Assembly: GCA_038239345.1 (NCBI GenBank)
Contig: JBBSEX010000004.1
Location: forward strand, 62,001 to 126,000
Length of the DNA stretch: 64,000 nt
From: JBBSEX01 sp038239345
GTDB taxonomy: Bacteria; Acidobacteriota; Terriglobia; Bryobacterales; Bryobacteraceae
Direction of reading: 5' to 3'
Positions 34,170 through 42,291 of the stretch are shown here, piece after piece; within the stretch, counting starts at the first letter, position 1; every line of letters starts with the position of its first letter. Made by a program: the position numbers and the translations under genes. The notes beneath the pieces are model-generated. The model was not told the origin of the DNA. It made no database searches and saw only the letters and a program-made list of their open reading frames with translations.

Positions 34170-35090
34170 ATGCATATCCCCGACGGATTCCTTACTCTCC
34201 CGGTGTGGGCCGCTTTTGATGCCGTCAGCATCCCGGCCGTTGGGCTGCTGGCAAGGCAAGCCCGCAAGCAAGTGGAAGATTCCCGCATTCCTTTGCTGGG
34301 CGTAATGGGCGCATTTGTTTTCGCCGCCCAAATGATTAATTTCCCCGTGGGATTAGGCACCAGTGGACATCTTGTCGGCGGCGCCTTGTTGGCCTGCACG
34401 CTTGGTCCCGCGCCGGCTGCGATAGTGATGACCGCCATTCTGGTGATCCAGTCGCTCGTATTCCAGGACGGCGGTATTCTGGCGCTGGGAACCAATGTGT
34501 TCAACATGGCAATCGCCGGAGTGTTCGCGGGATACCTGCCGTACAAATTGCTCCGCGATACATCGTGGCGCAAAGGAGGCATCTTCCTCGCCGGGTTCGC
34601 GTCCGTACTTTGCAGCGCTTGTCTGGCGCTTTCTCAATTGCTGATCTCGGGGGTACCCATGTCCCGTCAATTGTTATGGGTTTCACTTGGGTTGTTCACG
34701 GTCAGCGCGTTGTTAGAGGGAGCCATCACATTGGCGGTGTTAGAAGGAATTGAGCGGCTCAATCCCGCTTGGGTTCGATCGGGCCCGCTTGTCCCGGCCG
34801 CTGGAAATCGCCGCTTGATCGCGGTCCTGGCCACCGCGGCGATTGTGCTCGCGGCGGGGGGAGTATTATTCGCGTCGGCCGCGCCAGACGGTCTGGAAAC
34901 AATCGTCCGTCATCTTGGATTCGCTCCGCAGGCCAAAGTCGTCCTCGCTTCCCCACTCAGCGATTATCAGTTTCAGGGTTTCCAATCGGAGTCTCTGCGG
35001 AAGGCATCCGCCGGACTGATCGGGCTCGTATTGATTTATGTTGCCTGCTTTGTGCTGGGCAGATCGATCCGGCAACGCAGGAGTGTGTAA
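34170..35090 (+). CDS. nikMN: nickel/cobalt ECF transporter substrate component, NikMN fusion
   Basis: 306 aa from ATG 34170, giving MHIPDGFL. In CbiM/NikM proteins this N-terminus (Met1-His2) is part of the metal site. About six to seven helices form the CbiM domain to roughly residue 215. The tail (helix, periplasmic loop beginning AAPDGLE, helix) is the PDGLE element of NikN/CbiN, so M and N are fused in one chain. Divergent nikR and the following Q and O genes make nickel the likely substrate; cobalt cannot be excluded. The stop TAA directly abuts the next gene. Confidence 0.92.
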   Translation: MHIPDGFLTLPVWAAFDAVSIPAVGLLARQARKQVEDSRIPLLGVMGAFVFAAQMINFPVGLGTSGHLVGGALLACTLGPAPAAIVMTAILVIQSLVFQDGGILALGTNVFNMAIAGVFAGYLPYKLLRDTSWRKGGIFLAGFASVLCSACLALSQLLISGVPMSRQLLWVSLGLFTVSALLEGAITLAVLEGIERLNPAWVRSGPLVPAAGNRRLIAVLATAAIVLAAGGVLFASAAPDGLETIVRHLGFAPQAKVVLASPLSDYQFQGFQSESLRKASAGLIGLVLIYVACFVLGRSIRQRRSV

Positions 35091-35804
35091 TTGCATCACG
35101 TCGTAGTGGAAGAGTGGAGTACCCGCCATAGTGTCCTGCATGCCCGCGACGCTCGCGCTAAATTCATCGTCACTCTAGTCTTTCTTGTTGCGCTCGGCGT
35201 AGCCTACAAGGGCATCTGGATGCTTGCCCTGGCTCTTCTTATAGCAATCTTCGCCTCCAAACTGCCGATTTCCGGTTTGCTCCTTCGCGCCGCTGCCATT
35301 CTTCCTTTCTCGGCCACATTCGCCTTAGTCAGCTGGTTCGCAGGCGATCCTGCGCGCGGTCTCTTGCTGATCGCAAAAAGCTATCTATCGGCCACCGCGG
35401 CATTACTTTTAATCGGTACGACGCCCTTGCCCGTTCTGTTGCGCGGACTCGAATCCCTTGGCGTGCCACGATTCCTGACACTCGTAATTCAATTTCTCTA
35501 TCGCTATTTATTTGTCCTTACCGGTCAGGCTCGCAATATGCGCATAGCCGCGCGCTGTCGATCGGGCACCGAGGCGAACTATAGCGGGCTGCGATTCCAG
35601 GCGGCGGCGGGGGCCTTGTCGGTCCTCTTCGCGCGCTCTTATCTGCGTGCCGAAGGAATCCATCGCGCCATGACCGCCCGAGGTTTTGCTGGCCACTTCC
35701 CGCTACGGAACGCCGGGCGATTTGGTCCGATCGATTTCGCCTTCACTCTGATCGGCAGTCTCGTATTAGCCTCCATCTGGTATGGAAATGTCCGCGGATA
35801 TTGA
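35091..35804 (+). CDS. nikQ: ECF transporter T component NikQ/CbiQ
   Basis: 237 aa. The TTG start at 35091 abuts the nikMN stop and has AGGAG 7 nt upstream. It is the energy-coupling transmembrane protein with about five helices. The cytoplasmic coupling helices contain the two short Ala-Arg-Gly-type motifs of the family, here AARCRSG and the C-terminal MTARGF. It links NikMN to the ATPase. Its 3' end overlaps the start of nikO by 23 bp, so the three genes form one tight operon. Confidence 0.88.
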   Translation: MHHVVVEEWSTRHSVLHARDARAKFIVTLVFLVALGVAYKGIWMLALALLIAIFASKLPISGLLLRAAAILPFSATFALVSWFAGDPARGLLLIAKSYLSATAALLLIGTTPLPVLLRGLESLGVPRFLTLVIQFLYRYLFVLTGQARNMRIAARCRSGTEANYSGLRFQAAAGALSVLFARSYLRAEGIHRAMTARGFAGHFPLRNAGRFGPIDFAFTLIGSLVLASIWYGNVRGY

Positions 35805-36477
35805 AGCGCGAGGCGTGCGCTATCGCTATCCCGACGGAACCCAAGCCCTCGATGGCATCGACTTCACTTTGCGCCAAGGCCAGTGCATCGCTCTGCTGGG
35901 CGCTAATGGTTCCGGTAAGACGACCTTCGTCCTACGCTTACTTGGATTATTGGAAGGCGAGGGCTCCATCACCGTCTGCGGCCTGCCCGTTGAGAAGAAG
36001 AATCTGCCTCAAATACGCCGCAAGGTGGGCGTCGTCTTCCAGGATTCCGATGAGCAATTATTCATGCCCACTGTTTTGGATGACGTGGCCTTTGGACCGC
36101 TGAATCTAGGCTTGCCGGTGCAAGAAGCTTCCGCTTGCGCCGAGTCTGCGTTGGCCCGCGTCGGCATGTCCGGCGTGCTGCACAAAGCACCCTATCACTT
36201 GAGTGCCGGCGAAAAGCGCCGAGCCGCACTGGCTGGCGTTTTGGCGATGCAACCGGAAATATTGATTCTGGATGAGCCTACGACGTCTCTGGATCCGCCG
36301 GGACAACGGGAGTTGCTGGAGCTCTTACGCGGACTGCCACAATCGAAGTTAGTGGTCACGCACGATGTGCACTTTGCCCAGGCCATGGCCGATCGCGCCG
36401 TATTCTTTCAAAAAGGCCAAGTCGCCGCGGAGGGTTCGGTGGCGGAAATACTGGAACGGTTTCAGTGGGGACACTAA
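35782..36477 (+). CDS. nikO: ECF transporter ATPase NikO/CbiO
   Basis: 231 aa ABC ATPase driving nickel/cobalt uptake. Walker A is GANGSGKTT near 38-46, the Q-loop is VVFQDSDEQLF, the signature is LSAGEKRRAALAG near 136-148, Walker B is ILILDEPTTSLD near 158-169, and the switch histidine is in VVTHDVH. ATG 35782 or ATG 35788 could be the start; both lie inside nikQ. It ends 11 bp from the convergent 94-aa gene. Confidence 0.92.
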   Translation: MEMSADIEARGVRYRYPDGTQALDGIDFTLRQGQCIALLGANGSGKTTFVLRLLGLLEGEGSITVCGLPVEKKNLPQIRRKVGVVFQDSDEQLFMPTVLDDVAFGPLNLGLPVQEASACAESALARVGMSGVLHKAPYHLSAGEKRRAALAGVLAMQPEILILDEPTTSLDPPGQRELLELLRGLPQSKLVVTHDVHFAQAMADRAVFFQKGQVAAEGSVAEILERFQWGH

Positions 36478-36488
36478 GTTCAAAACTT

Positions 36489-36773
36489 CTATTTTTCCGC
36501 AGGCGCGGCAACCTTACGATAAGCCGCCCAGCGCTTCTTCTGCGCCGCGGCAATTCGCTTGCGAGCCTCGGGACTTAGCCGCCGCTTGGCGCTTACTGGA
36601 TTGGTAATCGGAGTAGCCACCGCACCCTTCCGGCCTAACTGCTTTTTTACGTCCCGGATCTGCTCTTCCACTTCTTTGAGCTGCCTTGCAATTCGCTGTT
36701 TCTGGATTTCCAGTCCTTCCAAAGCCGCTGCGAGAAAAACAGGATTGCTAGACGACTTAGTAAGTCTGGCCAT
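36489..36773 (-). CDS. small basic coiled-coil protein, unknown
   Basis: 94 aa, not assigned to a named family. The N-terminal half is a predicted coiled coil (EIQKQRIARQLKEVEEQIRD, about 22-41). The C-terminal half has the basic motif RRLSPEARKRIAAAQKKRW near 64-82, which I recall from many small acidobacterial proteins. It could be a DNA- or RNA-associated protein, but that is inference from charge alone. It is divergent from the SIS gene by about 30 bp. Confidence 0.7.
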   Translation of the reverse strand: MARLTKSSSNPVFLAAALEGLEIQKQRIARQLKEVEEQIRDVKKQLGRKGAVATPITNPVSAKRRLSPEARKRIAAAQKKRWAAYRKVAAPAEK

Positions 36774-36803
36774 GGTCTAAATATCTTATACTAACTCCGC
36801 AAG

Positions 36804-37529
36804 ATGAGTACACGATTAAACGTCGCGCAGCAATACTTCGATAAAACACAGGCGATGCTCTCGCGGATCGTCGCCACGCAAATGGACGCTATGGAACGAT
36901 CCGCCGTTTGCATCGCCGATGCCGTGCAACGAGACGGAATTGTCTATTCGCTGGGCGCCGGACACTCTCTGTCCGTTGCCGCCGAGACTTACTTTCGCGC
37001 CGGTAACCTGGCCAATTGCGATGTCGTTCATGATCGTACTTTCGCCCGCGCCGAACGTCTGCCAGGCTATGCCCAGGCGCTGCTGGATAGTTACCCTATC
37101 ACCGCGCGGGATCTGTTAATCGTCATTTCCCACTCCGGGCGCAATGCGTTGCCGGTAGAGGCGGCCCTGATCGCCCGCGAGCGGGGAATTTTCACAATTG
37201 CGATCACTTCTTTAGACCATTCGCGCCGCGTGAAATCCCGTGCGCCGCAAAATCTTCGGTTGTTTGAAGCCTGTGACCTGGTGATTGATTCCTGCGCCGA
37301 ATTCGGTGACGCGGCGGTTCCACTAAGCGCCGGCACTCCTCTGTTTGCCGGCCCTACCTCAACCATCGCCGGGTGTTTTATCGTCAATTCGATCATCGCG
37401 ATATCGGCGCAGGTTTTGTTGGATCGTGGAGTCGCTCCGCCCTTGTTTCGCAGCGATAACGTGGATGGCGGTGATGAAGCGAACGCTCCCCTTTTTCGTT
37501 TTCTACGGGACCGTATCAGGGGTTTGTAA
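36804..37529 (+). CDS. SIS-domain sugar-phosphate-binding protein
   Basis: 241 aa, one SIS domain. Visible are the ligand-loop YSLGAGHSLSVAAE near 48-61, VISHSGRNALPVEAA near 111-125 with the Ser-Gly-Arg of SIS phosphate sites, and TSLDHSRRVKS. It resembles the UPF0309 phosphosugar isomerase/binding group that often acts on GlcNAc- or MurNAc-type sugars. No DNA-binding domain is attached, so it is not an RpiR regulator. Substrate unknown. Confidence 0.85.
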   Translation: MSTRLNVAQQYFDKTQAMLSRIVATQMDAMERSAVCIADAVQRDGIVYSLGAGHSLSVAAETYFRAGNLANCDVVHDRTFARAERLPGYAQALLDSYPITARDLLIVISHSGRNALPVEAALIARERGIFTIAITSLDHSRRVKSRAPQNLRLFEACDLVIDSCAEFGDAAVPLSAGTPLFAGPTSTIAGCFIVNSIIAISAQVLLDRGVAPPLFRSDNVDGGDEANAPLFRFLRDRIRGL

Positions 37530-37678
37530 CGTTCGATTCCAGGATAAAGTTCACCGGGCCGTCATTCATGCTGTACCACCATTTCCCTGTTACTGACTAC
37601 CTCTCTAGGTATCCCCACCTATGCGCTTAGTTACTTCCCCCTATCGCTATTGGCCGAAGTACTAGGCATAATGAACAC

Positions 37679-37966
37679 ATGATCTACCGCAAGGCCCGTA
37701 CTTACTCTAGTATGCCAGGGGGTTATTTCCACCTGGAAGAGGAAAAAACGAAGACTCGCGTCTACGGATACGGGCACGGCGACCACATCAAATTGACCGA
37801 TGAATACGGCAATGTCTGGCGCGGTTCCGGTTGGCGGGGCGACGATAATATCGTGGTTTATCGTTTCCGCGATTCCGAGGGACGAGTCCTAACCGGCACC
37901 TCCGATCAATGCGGCGTAATCCTACGGGACGGAAAAGGCGGCACTTGGAAGGGCTTCATCGATTAA
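37679..37966 (+). CDS. small unknown protein, paralogue A
   Basis: 95 aa, family not recognised. The C-terminal ~60 residues align with the protein at 40152-40385 (minus): shared IKLTD/IRLRD, NVWRGS/VTWRGS, YRFRD/YRVRD, GVILRDGKG/GVILQDCKG and TWKGF/TWRAF. Both start MIY. No signal peptide or membrane helix is seen; the pattern suggests a small beta-sheet protein. It lies in a 490-bp stretch between the SIS gene and the F420-reductase-like gene, apparently as its own unit. Confidence 0.7.
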   Translation: MIYRKARTYSSMPGGYFHLEEEKTKTRVYGYGHGDHIKLTDEYGNVWRGSGWRGDDNIVVYRFRDSEGRVLTGTSDQCGVILRDGKGGTWKGFID

Positions 37967-38020
37967 TCCCCACCCATTCTTCCAGTTGTATCCGGTGCTG
38001 GAGCGGGGCACAATCGTGGT

Positions 38021-38653
38021 ATGAAAATCGGAATCATCGGTGCCGGAAATGTCGGCGGAACTTTAGGTAAGGCCTTTCTTCTGGCGGGGCATGATGTCAC
38101 CTTCGGAGTTTTGGATCCTGCCGCTCCAAAGGTTCAGCAACTGATTGCATCCACAGGCAATAAGGCCAAGGCAGTATTGGCCGCGGGTATTGCTCCCGTG
38201 GTTGAAATCGTACTATTGGCCACTCCCTGGCCGGCGACGCAAGCGGCCATCCAGCAGGCTGGAGATCTGACCGGCAAGATCATACTCGACGTATCAAACC
38301 CAGTGACGGCGGACCTCTCCGGCCTGGATCCTGTAAACACCTTCTCCGCCGGCGAACAGATAGCGGCTTGGGCACCCACGGCGAAGGTTGTGAAGATTTT
38401 CAATACCATCGGCTTTCCAGTAATGGCCGATCCGCGCTTTGGCGAAGACCGGGCGAGTTTGCTTTTTTGTGGCGATGACGCCGAGGCGAAGAAAATTGCC
38501 GCTCAACTGGCCACCGAAATTGGGTTCGTTCCGCACGATATCGGGCCTTTAACCGAGGCCCGCTGGTTGGAAACTTTCGCTCTTCTGTGGATCCGAATGG
38601 GCGTCTTTCATGGGTTTGGCACTGGATTTGCCTTCAAATTAATTCGCCGCTGA
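38021..38653 (+). CDS. NADP-binding protein, NADPH:F420 reductase-like
   Basis: 210 aa. The N-terminal Rossmann motif is MKIGIIGAGNVGGTLGKAF, followed by AGHDVTFGVLDP. VVLAT-type IVLLATPWPATQAAI and LDVSNPV segments are shared with the F420-dependent NADP reductase/NpdG-like family. Many bacterial members do not use F420, and no F420 genes are seen here, so the electron partner is open. guaB starts 28 bp downstream and may be co-transcribed. Confidence 0.82.
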   Translation: MKIGIIGAGNVGGTLGKAFLLAGHDVTFGVLDPAAPKVQQLIASTGNKAKAVLAAGIAPVVEIVLLATPWPATQAAIQQAGDLTGKIILDVSNPVTADLSGLDPVNTFSAGEQIAAWAPTAKVVKIFNTIGFPVMADPRFGEDRASLLFCGDDAEAKKIAAQLATEIGFVPHDIGPLTEARWLETFALLWIRMGVFHGFGTGFAFKLIRR

Positions 38654-38681
38654 AAGCGTGGGGGTATCATGGAGAGACAGC

Positions 38682-40136
38682 ATGATTCCCGATATTATTC
38701 AGGAAGGCCTGACCTTCGACGACGTCTTATTACAGCCCGCGCGTAGCTCGATTGTACCGACGGAAGCTGACACCCGCACTTGGCTCACCCGCAAAATTTC
38801 GCTAAATATACCAATCGTCAGCGCCGCCATGGATACGGTTACGGAGTCCCACTTGGCTATCGCCCTGGCCCAGCAAGGTGGCATCGGCATCATTCATAAA
38901 AACATGCCGATTGACCGCCAAGCCGAGGAAGTGGACCGGGTTAAGCGTAGTGAAAGCGGGATGATTGTCGACCCCGTCACGATCGATCCGGAAAAAAAGA
39001 TCTCCGACGCGCTGGAAGTTATGAAGCGCTACCGCATCTCCGGCGTGCCTGTCACCAAAGAAGGCAAGCTTGTCGGCATTTTGACAAATCGCGATCTGCG
39101 TTTTGAGACGCGCTACGACTTGCCGATTTCCGACGTGATGACGAAAAACAATCTTGTCACGGTTCCGGTTGGCACCACTCTGGAAGAGGCCGAAAGCATC
39201 CTCCACCAGCACCGCATTGAGAAACTTCTGGTGGTGGACGAAAATTTCAATCTCAAAGGGTTGATCACCGTCAAGGACATCCAGAAGAAGCTGAAGTATC
39301 CCAATGCCGCTAAGGATATGCAGGGGCGTCTTCGAGTGGGCGCGGCTTTGGGTTCGACGGGTGATTTTCTGGAACGCGCAGCCGAACTGATCTCCCGCAA
39401 AGTGGATGTGCTGGTGCTTGATTCGGCCCATGGACACAGTGAACGTGTGATGGCAGCGGTGGCCGCGGTGAAACAAAAGTTCCCGGAAGTACAGTTGATC
39501 GCCGGCAATGTCGCAACTTATCAGGGCGCGAAGGATTTGATCGACCTGGGCGTGGACGGCGTAAAAGTCGGCATCGGACCTGGCTCTATCTGCACTACTC
39601 GCGTCGTTAGCGGAGCAGGCGTCCCACAGATTACGGCGATAGCCGAAGCGGCGAAGGCTACTCGAGGCACCGGAGTTCCACTAATCTCCGATGGCGGCAT
39701 CAAATTTTCAGGCGACGTCACAAAGGCCATCGCCTCCGGGGCGGACTCCGTGATGATCGGCAGTTTGCTGGCCGGCACCGAAGAAAGCCCCGGCGAGACT
39801 ATCCTCTTTCAGGGCCGTACCTTTAAAGGTTACCGGGGTATGGGTTCGCTTAGCGCCATGACGCAAGGCTCGTCCGATCGCTACTCACAGGACGTTAACG
39901 GCAAGCTCGTGCCCGAAGGCATCGAAGGTCGAGTCCCGTATAAAGGCTTGCTGTCTGATCTGGTTTATCAGCTAGTCGGAGGTTTGCGCGCCGGCATGGG
40001 TTACTGCGGGTGCGGAACCATTCCCGATCTACAACAGAAAGCACGCTTCCTCCGCGTGACGGTGGCAGGCTTACGAGAAAGCCATGTCCACGATGTAATC
40101 ATCACGAAGGAAGCGCCCAACTACCGCCTGGAATAG
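38682..40136 (+). CDS. guaB: inosine-5'-monophosphate dehydrogenase
   Basis: 484 aa from ATG 38682 (GGAG 7 nt upstream); the frame extends to 38658 but lacks a ribosome-binding site there. IMPDH oxidises IMP to XMP, the committed step to GMP. N-terminal GLTFDDVLLQPARS, two CBS domains (about 95-205), the catalytic loop GPGSICTTRVVSGAG with its cysteine, the SDGGIKFSGD phosphate site and the flap GYRGMGS are all present. Length and motifs are complete. Confidence 0.97.
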   Translation: MIPDIIQEGLTFDDVLLQPARSSIVPTEADTRTWLTRKISLNIPIVSAAMDTVTESHLAIALAQQGGIGIIHKNMPIDRQAEEVDRVKRSESGMIVDPVTIDPEKKISDALEVMKRYRISGVPVTKEGKLVGILTNRDLRFETRYDLPISDVMTKNNLVTVPVGTTLEEAESILHQHRIEKLLVVDENFNLKGLITVKDIQKKLKYPNAAKDMQGRLRVGAALGSTGDFLERAAELISRKVDVLVLDSAHGHSERVMAAVAAVKQKFPEVQLIAGNVATYQGAKDLIDLGVDGVKVGIGPGSICTTRVVSGAGVPQITAIAEAAKATRGTGVPLISDGGIKFSGDVTKAIASGADSVMIGSLLAGTEESPGETILFQGRTFKGYRGMGSLSAMTQGSSDRYSQDVNGKLVPEGIEGRVPYKGLLSDLVYQLVGGLRAGMGYCGCGTIPDLQQKARFLRVTVAGLRESHVHDVIITKEAPNYRLE

Positions 40137-40151
40137 CTTTTCCGGATTAAC

Positions 40152-40385
40152 TTACTCTTGAAACGCGCGCCAGGTATTCCCTTTGCAATCCTGTAGGATC
40201 ACGCCGAAACTATCGGCGATTCCGGTAGCTGCTTTGCCGCTTGCATCGCGAACCCGGTACTGAATATTGTTGTTAAAATCCTTCTCCCGCGATCCTCGCC
40301 ACGTCACTCCATGCTGATCCCGAAGACGTATGTACTCAGGCTGCGCGTATGTACTTCGTTGTGAGTTCTGTCTGGCGTAGATCAT
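40152..40385 (-). CDS. small unknown protein, paralogue B
   Basis: 77 aa, same unrecognised family as the gene at 37679 but on the opposite strand and shorter at the N-terminus. Shared features are MIY at the start, WRGS, YRVRD, SFGVILQDCKGNTWRAF at the end. The two copies bracket the F420-reductase-like gene and guaB. Divergence between the copies is substantial (about half of the aligned positions), so the duplication is not recent. Function unknown. Confidence 0.7.
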   Translation of the reverse strand: MIYARQNSQRSTYAQPEYIRLRDQHGVTWRGSREKDFNNNIQYRVRDASGKAATGIADSFGVILQDCKGNTWRAFQE

Positions 40386-40512
40386 GTGAGTTCATTATGG
40401 GGGTCTTTATCGCTGGTTCCTATGAGGATTGCATGTGGATATGGCCGCGGTGATTGCTTAGCTCCCACTTAGATAATAGTTTGTCGGCACCCCTCAACTT
40501 GGGTTGTATTCA

Positions 40513-40540
40513 GTACTGGTCGGTTAGCATCTTCCAGTAC
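40513..40540. repeat. 7-bp inverted repeat upstream of response regulator
   Basis: GTACTGG (40513-40519) and CCAGTAC (40534-40540) form a perfect inverted repeat with a 14-nt spacer (centre-to-centre 21 bp), about 110 bp before the response-regulator start. It could be a dimeric regulator site or a small hairpin. The rest of the 40386-40651 gap shows nothing that I recognise. Confidence 0.3.
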
Positions 40541-40651
40541 GAACGTACCGATTTTGTAATCCGTTTCGAAGAGTTCTTCGTTTAACTACATTATTCGCTG
40601 TAACGGACGATAAGAACCTGTTTGCTTTGCTTCTCGGAGGAGGTGGCCCTG

Positions 40652-41095
40652 GTGGAACTCGCGGATTTCAGAGCCCATGTTCTTGTAGTCGACGATGACC
40701 GGGTGCATCTACGCCTGCTGGAGCGTTTACTGGAAAAGCATGGCTATCGGACAAGCTGCGCGGCGAACGGCAAGGAAGCTCTGGATGTCTGCGCGGAAGA
40801 GCCGCCGCACGTGATCTTCATGGATCTCGACATGCCTGAAATGGACGGACTGACGGCTACGCGAGCGATTCGCATCATGGACGGGGGCAGCCGGGAAACG
40901 TTGATCATCGCCATGACCGCTAGTAGCGCCCCTGGACGCCGAGAACAATGTTTTGCGCATGGCATGGACCACTTTTTGGAAAAGCCGATCTCGTCCGCGC
41001 AGTTGCATGAAATAGTCAGCGGCTGGCCGGCTCGGCGTCCAGCGAGGCTGGCCACCGGGATGCCTGTTGATCTTCCGAATACAGCCACGGCATGA
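40652..41095 (+). CDS. single-domain (CheY-like) response regulator
   Basis: 147 aa from GTG 40652, chosen because GGAGGAGG lies 8 nt upstream. Receiver domain: acidic pocket VVDDD near 14-16, phosphoacceptor in FMDLDMPEMDG near 60, conserved Thr in IIAMTAS, and Lys in FLEKPIS. There is no output domain; the last ~25 residues (ARRPARLATGMP) are probably disordered. Its kinase is not adjacent. It may act by protein-protein contact or in a phosphorelay. Confidence 0.9.
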   Translation: MELADFRAHVLVVDDDRVHLRLLERLLEKHGYRTSCAANGKEALDVCAEEPPHVIFMDLDMPEMDGLTATRAIRIMDGGSRETLIIAMTASSAPGRREQCFAHGMDHFLEKPISSAQLHEIVSGWPARRPARLATGMPVDLPNTATA

Positions 41096-41102
41096 TGGAG
41101 GA

Positions 41103-42032
41103 ATGGCGCATCCTACTCCCGCACTCCAGACGGCCATTAAGCCAACCACGCTCATTGAGGCTACCCGGCTTTCGAGTGTTCTCGGAATCGATCTGATTCT
41201 CGCGAGCGAGACTTTTCAACACACCGGCAGCTTCAAATTTCGAGCGGCGTATAACGTCGCGTCGAATGTCCCGAACGCTTCAATCATCGCGGCGTCCTCG
41301 GGGAATTTCGGGCAGGCGATGGCTTACGCGTGCCGTTTGCTCGGTAAGACGTCCACAATTGTGATGCCCTCCACTTCAGCTCGCGTCAAGGTGGACGCGG
41401 TGCGGGAATTCGGCGGAATTGTCGACCTGATCGATGTCGGTAAAATCAGCCGAGCCGATCGCGTAAAACAACTGGCGGCGGAGAACCCCGAGGCCTACGT
41501 CGCGAGCGCATACGACGACCCGTTGGTGATAGCGGGCAACGCGAGCCTGGGATTGGAACTGAGCGCTCTCGACCGCCCAATTGATTGCATCATCGCCGCG
41601 GTGGGCGGGGGCGGACTGACTTCGGGACTAGTGCAGGCTTTCGCCGAATCTGGACGCAAAGTCGAGATCTATGGAGCGGAGCCCGCGCTGGCCAATGACG
41701 CCTCGCGATCGTTCCGCGCCGGTCATATCGTGCGAAACGAATCGGAGCCCCGCACGATCGCCGATGGCGCGCGGACAGTCAGCCTCGGCGAGCACAACTG
41801 GCCGCTGATTCAGACTGGGCTCACCGACATCATTGAAGTTCCGGAAGAGAAAATCAAAGAAGCGGTGCGGCTATTATTCTCGCTGGCAAATCTGAAGAGT
41901 GAACCCACCGGAGCTCTCTCCGTGGGCGCCCTGCTCACCCAGCCAGAGCGATTTCACGGGCGTTCCGTTTGCTGCGTGATTAGCGGCGGAAATGTCGATC
42001 CGGAAGTCTATCGGGGAATTCTGGCGGAGTAA
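41103..42032 (+). CDS. PLP-dependent threonine/serine dehydratase-like protein
   Basis: 309 aa from ATG 41103. Fold-type II PLP enzyme: the PLP lysine is in HTGSFKFRAA near 40, the phosphate-binding loop is the SSGNFGQA segment near 65, and the glycine-rich GGGGLTSG near 170 follows. The length and lack of a regulatory ACT domain fit catabolic threonine dehydratase or serine racemase. Reaction: deamination of Thr/Ser to 2-oxo acids, or racemisation; which one cannot be settled. tRNA-Val on the other strand touches its stop codon. Confidence 0.85.
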   Translation: MAHPTPALQTAIKPTTLIEATRLSSVLGIDLILASETFQHTGSFKFRAAYNVASNVPNASIIAASSGNFGQAMAYACRLLGKTSTIVMPSTSARVKVDAVREFGGIVDLIDVGKISRADRVKQLAAENPEAYVASAYDDPLVIAGNASLGLELSALDRPIDCIIAAVGGGGLTSGLVQAFAESGRKVEIYGAEPALANDASRSFRAGHIVRNESEPRTIADGARTVSLGEHNWPLIQTGLTDIIEVPEEKIKEAVRLLFSLANLKSEPTGALSVGALLTQPERFHGRSVCCVISGGNVDPEVYRGILAE

Positions 42033-42109
42033 TGGTGGGTGGTTAGGGACTCGAACCCCAGACCCCCTCGGTGTAAACGAGGTGCTCTAACCAACTGAGC
42101 TAACCACCC
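42033..42109 (-). tRNA. tRNA-Val (anticodon TAC)
   Basis: The minus strand reads a full cloverleaf: acceptor GGGTGGT/ACCACCC, D arm GCTCAGTTGGTTAGAGC, anticodon arm CCTCG-TTTACAC-CGAGG with anticodon TAC, a 5-nt variable loop, and T arm with GGTTCGAGTCC. Discriminator A and an encoded CCA follow. The last base of its CCA lies next to the stop codon of the convergent PLP-enzyme gene. Confidence 0.96.
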
Positions 42110-42141
42110 GATACCTGTTAGTTTATCAGAGCCGTACCGAT

Positions 42142-42231
42142 TCACGCCTTCAGAAACCAAACCACTACGAGACCAATTCCAACGCCAACCAGGATGCCGA
42201 CTAAAATTTGTAACGGAGCGCCTAAATCCAT
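42142..42231 (-). CDS. 29-aa single-helix membrane microprotein
   Basis: The frame ATG GAT TTA GGC GCT on the minus strand codes 29 residues. Residues 7-27 are continuously hydrophobic with a GxxxGxGxG pattern (GILVGVGIG), and the protein ends WFLKA. AGGAG lies 6 nt before the ATG, an excellent ribosome-binding site. It is 60 bp downstream of the HD hydrolase gene on the same strand and upstream of tRNA-Val. The glycine spacing suits helix packing. No family is known to me. Confidence 0.6.
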   Translation of the reverse strand: MDLGAPLQILVGILVGVGIGLVVVWFLKA

Positions 42232-42291
42232 AAATGTCTCCTGAAACCTGCCGTCAGCTAGTAGTGCGCAGTTAGCGGGCAGTTCGGGACA

